From NCBI RefSeq assembly GCF_002917925.1, contig NZ_PPFE01000001.1:186001-250000 (forward strand): a stretch of 64,000 bases of DNA, read 5' to 3'. The translations under genes and the position numbers were made by a program. Each line of letters opens with the position of its first letter. The first letter of the stretch is position 1. This DNA is from Roseovarius confluentis (GTDB taxonomy: Bacteria > Pseudomonadota > Alphaproteobacteria > Rhodobacterales > Rhodobacteraceae). The notes beneath the pieces were generated by a model. The model was not told the origin of the DNA and did no database searches. It saw nothing but the letters and a program-made list of their open reading frames with translations. Of the stretch, positions 62,888 to 64,000 are shown piece after piece.

Positions 62888-63928
62888 ATGTCCTTCATGA
62901 AAATGACCGCCTCCACCCTGGCGATCGCGGCCGTTTCGGCCACCGCTGCCGCTGCACGTGACAACGTCCAGGTTGCCGGTTCTTCCACCGTTCTGCCCTA
63001 CGCGTCGATCGTGGCCGAGCTCTTCGGCGAAAACACCGACTTCCCGACCCCGGTCGTGGAATCGGGCGGCTCGTCGGCTGGCCTGAAACGCTTCTGCGAA
63101 GGCGTTGGCGAAAACACCATCGACGTGGCGAACGCCTCGCGCGCCATCCGCGAAAAAGAGATCCAGGCCTGCGCCGACAACGGCGTGACCGACATCATCG
63201 AAGTGCGCATCGGCTATGACGGCATTGTCTTCGCCAGCCAGCAGTCCGGTCCCGCGTTCACCGCGTTCGAGCCCACCGACATCTTCAACGCCATCGGCGC
63301 CACCGTCCTGAAAGACGGCGAGCTGGTCGAGAACACCCACGAAAGCTGGGCCGAGTTCAACTCCGACCTGCCCGATGCCGAAATCGCGATGTTCATCCCC
63401 GGCACCAAGCACGGCACCCGCGAAGTCTTCGAAGAGAAGGTTCTGCTGATCGGCTGCGAGGAAACCGGCGCGATGCAGGCCATGCTGGACAGCGGCATGA
63501 GCGAAGACGAAGCCGAGGACTCGTGCCTCGACGTCCGTCAGGACGGCAAGTCGGTCGATATCGACGGCGACTACACCGAAACCCTGGCGCGCATCGACGC
63601 CAACACCAACGGCATCGGCGTGTTCGGCCTGGCGTTCTACGAGAACAACACCGACAAACTGAAGGTCGCCACGATGAGCGGCATCGAGCCCTCGACCGAC
63701 ACCATCGCCTCGGGTGAATATCCGGTGTCGCGCCCGCTGTTCTTCTACGTCAAGAAAGCGCATATCGGCGTGATCCCCGGCCTGAAAGAGTACGCCCAGT
63801 TCTTCGTCGCCGACGAGATCGCAGGCCCCGGCGGCCCGCTGTCGAACTACGGCCTGGTCGCGGACCCGGAACTGGCGGCCACGCAGTCGGCTGTCGAGGC
63901 CGAAGAAACCATGGGCAGCGGCTCCTGA
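62888..63928 (+). CDS. pstS: Periplasmic phosphate-binding protein PstS
   Basis: A 346-residue ABC-transporter substrate-binding protein for high-affinity phosphate uptake. A signal peptide (MKMTASTLAIAAVSATAAAA) precedes the mature start RDNVQVAGSSTVLPYASIVAELF. Phosphate-site segments include VESGGSSAGLKRFCEGVG, NASRAIRE and PGTKHGTREVFEEK. The ATG at 62888 follows GGAG; the frame extends 11 codons upstream. Regulated by the Pho box above; pstCAB and phoU are expected beyond the window. Confidence 0.96.
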   Translation: MSFMKMTASTLAIAAVSATAAAARDNVQVAGSSTVLPYASIVAELFGENTDFPTPVVESGGSSAGLKRFCEGVGENTIDVANASRAIREKEIQACADNGVTDIIEVRIGYDGIVFASQQSGPAFTAFEPTDIFNAIGATVLKDGELVENTHESWAEFNSDLPDAEIAMFIPGTKHGTREVFEEKVLLIGCEETGAMQAMLDSGMSEDEAEDSCLDVRQDGKSVDIDGDYTETLARIDANTNGIGVFGLAFYENNTDKLKVATMSGIEPSTDTIASGEYPVSRPLFFYVKKAHIGVIPGLKEYAQFFVADEIAGPGGPLSNYGLVADPELAATQSAVEAEETMGSGS

Positions 63929-63942
63929 GCCTCTGACCTTCC

Positions 63943-63967
63943 GGGGGCGGCATATTCCGCCGCCCCC
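63943..63967 (+). terminator. Hairpin after pstS, probable attenuator
   Basis: GGGGGCGGC and GCCGCCCCC make a perfect 9-bp stem with a 7-base loop, 15 bases beyond the pstS stop; CCCCTTTT follows a little later. Located between pstS and the expected pstC, it likely makes pstS mRNA more abundant than the rest of the operon. Confidence 0.65.
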
Positions 63968-64000
63968 AACCCCTTTTAGGTAATTTTTCCAGACAGACGG

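Overview
The window looks like chromosomal DNA of a marine Rhodobacteraceae (Roseobacter-group) alphaproteobacterium. The basis is the high GC with strong GC3 bias, a single-cysteine IscR heading an isc-suf operon, the nifR3(dusB)-ntrB-ntrC-ntrY-ntrX-trkA-trkH-hfq-hflX order, a fused ispDF, and many ATGA/GTGA/TTGA stop-start overlaps. No database search was possible. Product names rest on motifs and family knowledge, and the organism call is inference.

Left core (1-16.3 kb): the 3' part of mfd; a DUF2254 membrane protein with a tiny upstream ORF; a quinone oxidoreductase; a small conserved protein with an alpha/beta hydrolase; then the Fe-S cluster operon iscR - NifS-type desulfurase - sufB - small membrane protein - YbjQ - methyltransferase-like - sufC - sufD - two YIP1 proteins - sufS. 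Two palindromes precede iscR, one overlapping the predicted -10. A similar palindrome sits in an AT-rich, rare-codon patch inside the first desulfurase gene. A lipoprotein, a decayed tRNA-Arg copy and an intact tRNA-Arg(CCG) close this part.

Accessory island (about 16.3-40.25 kb): visibly lower GC, long gene-free stretches and mixed strands. It encodes a Wzx/Wzy-type exopolysaccharide system: Wzx flippase, ExoF-like export protein, ExoP-like co-polymerase/kinase, Wzy-like polymerase, ExoY-like initiating transferase, three glycosyltransferases, a GINT1-like beta-propeller protein and a secreted GH39-like hydrolase. A 2-oxoglutarate oxygenase lies at the tRNA edge. Its right third is an unusual cassette: a DCC/HTTM pair, a YdcF protein, an Ldh-family 2-hydroxyacid dehydrogenase, a cyanophycin-synthetase-like ATP-grasp ligase and an RraA/HMG-aldolase-like protein on the minus strand, divergent from a second ATP-grasp enzyme. 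This is my best candidate for an undescribed pathway, perhaps making a 2-hydroxyacid amide that decorates the polymer. A 32-nt perfect palindrome marks the right end.

Right core (40.25-64 kb): a small membrane protein, COQ10/RatA-like protein, MmgE/PrpD, GFA protein, cinA-pgpA-ispDF, then dusB-ntrBC-ntrYX (nitrogen control), a lipoprotein, trkA-trkH (potassium uptake), hfq-hflX, a frameshifted PNPOx-like gene, a PAS protein, yicC, gmk, a gamma-carbonic anhydrase, phoR, and pstS behind a clear multi-repeat Pho box. The NtrC here lacks the GAFTGA loop and the Walker B glutamate, as expected for the sigma70-dependent Rhodobacter-type NtrC.
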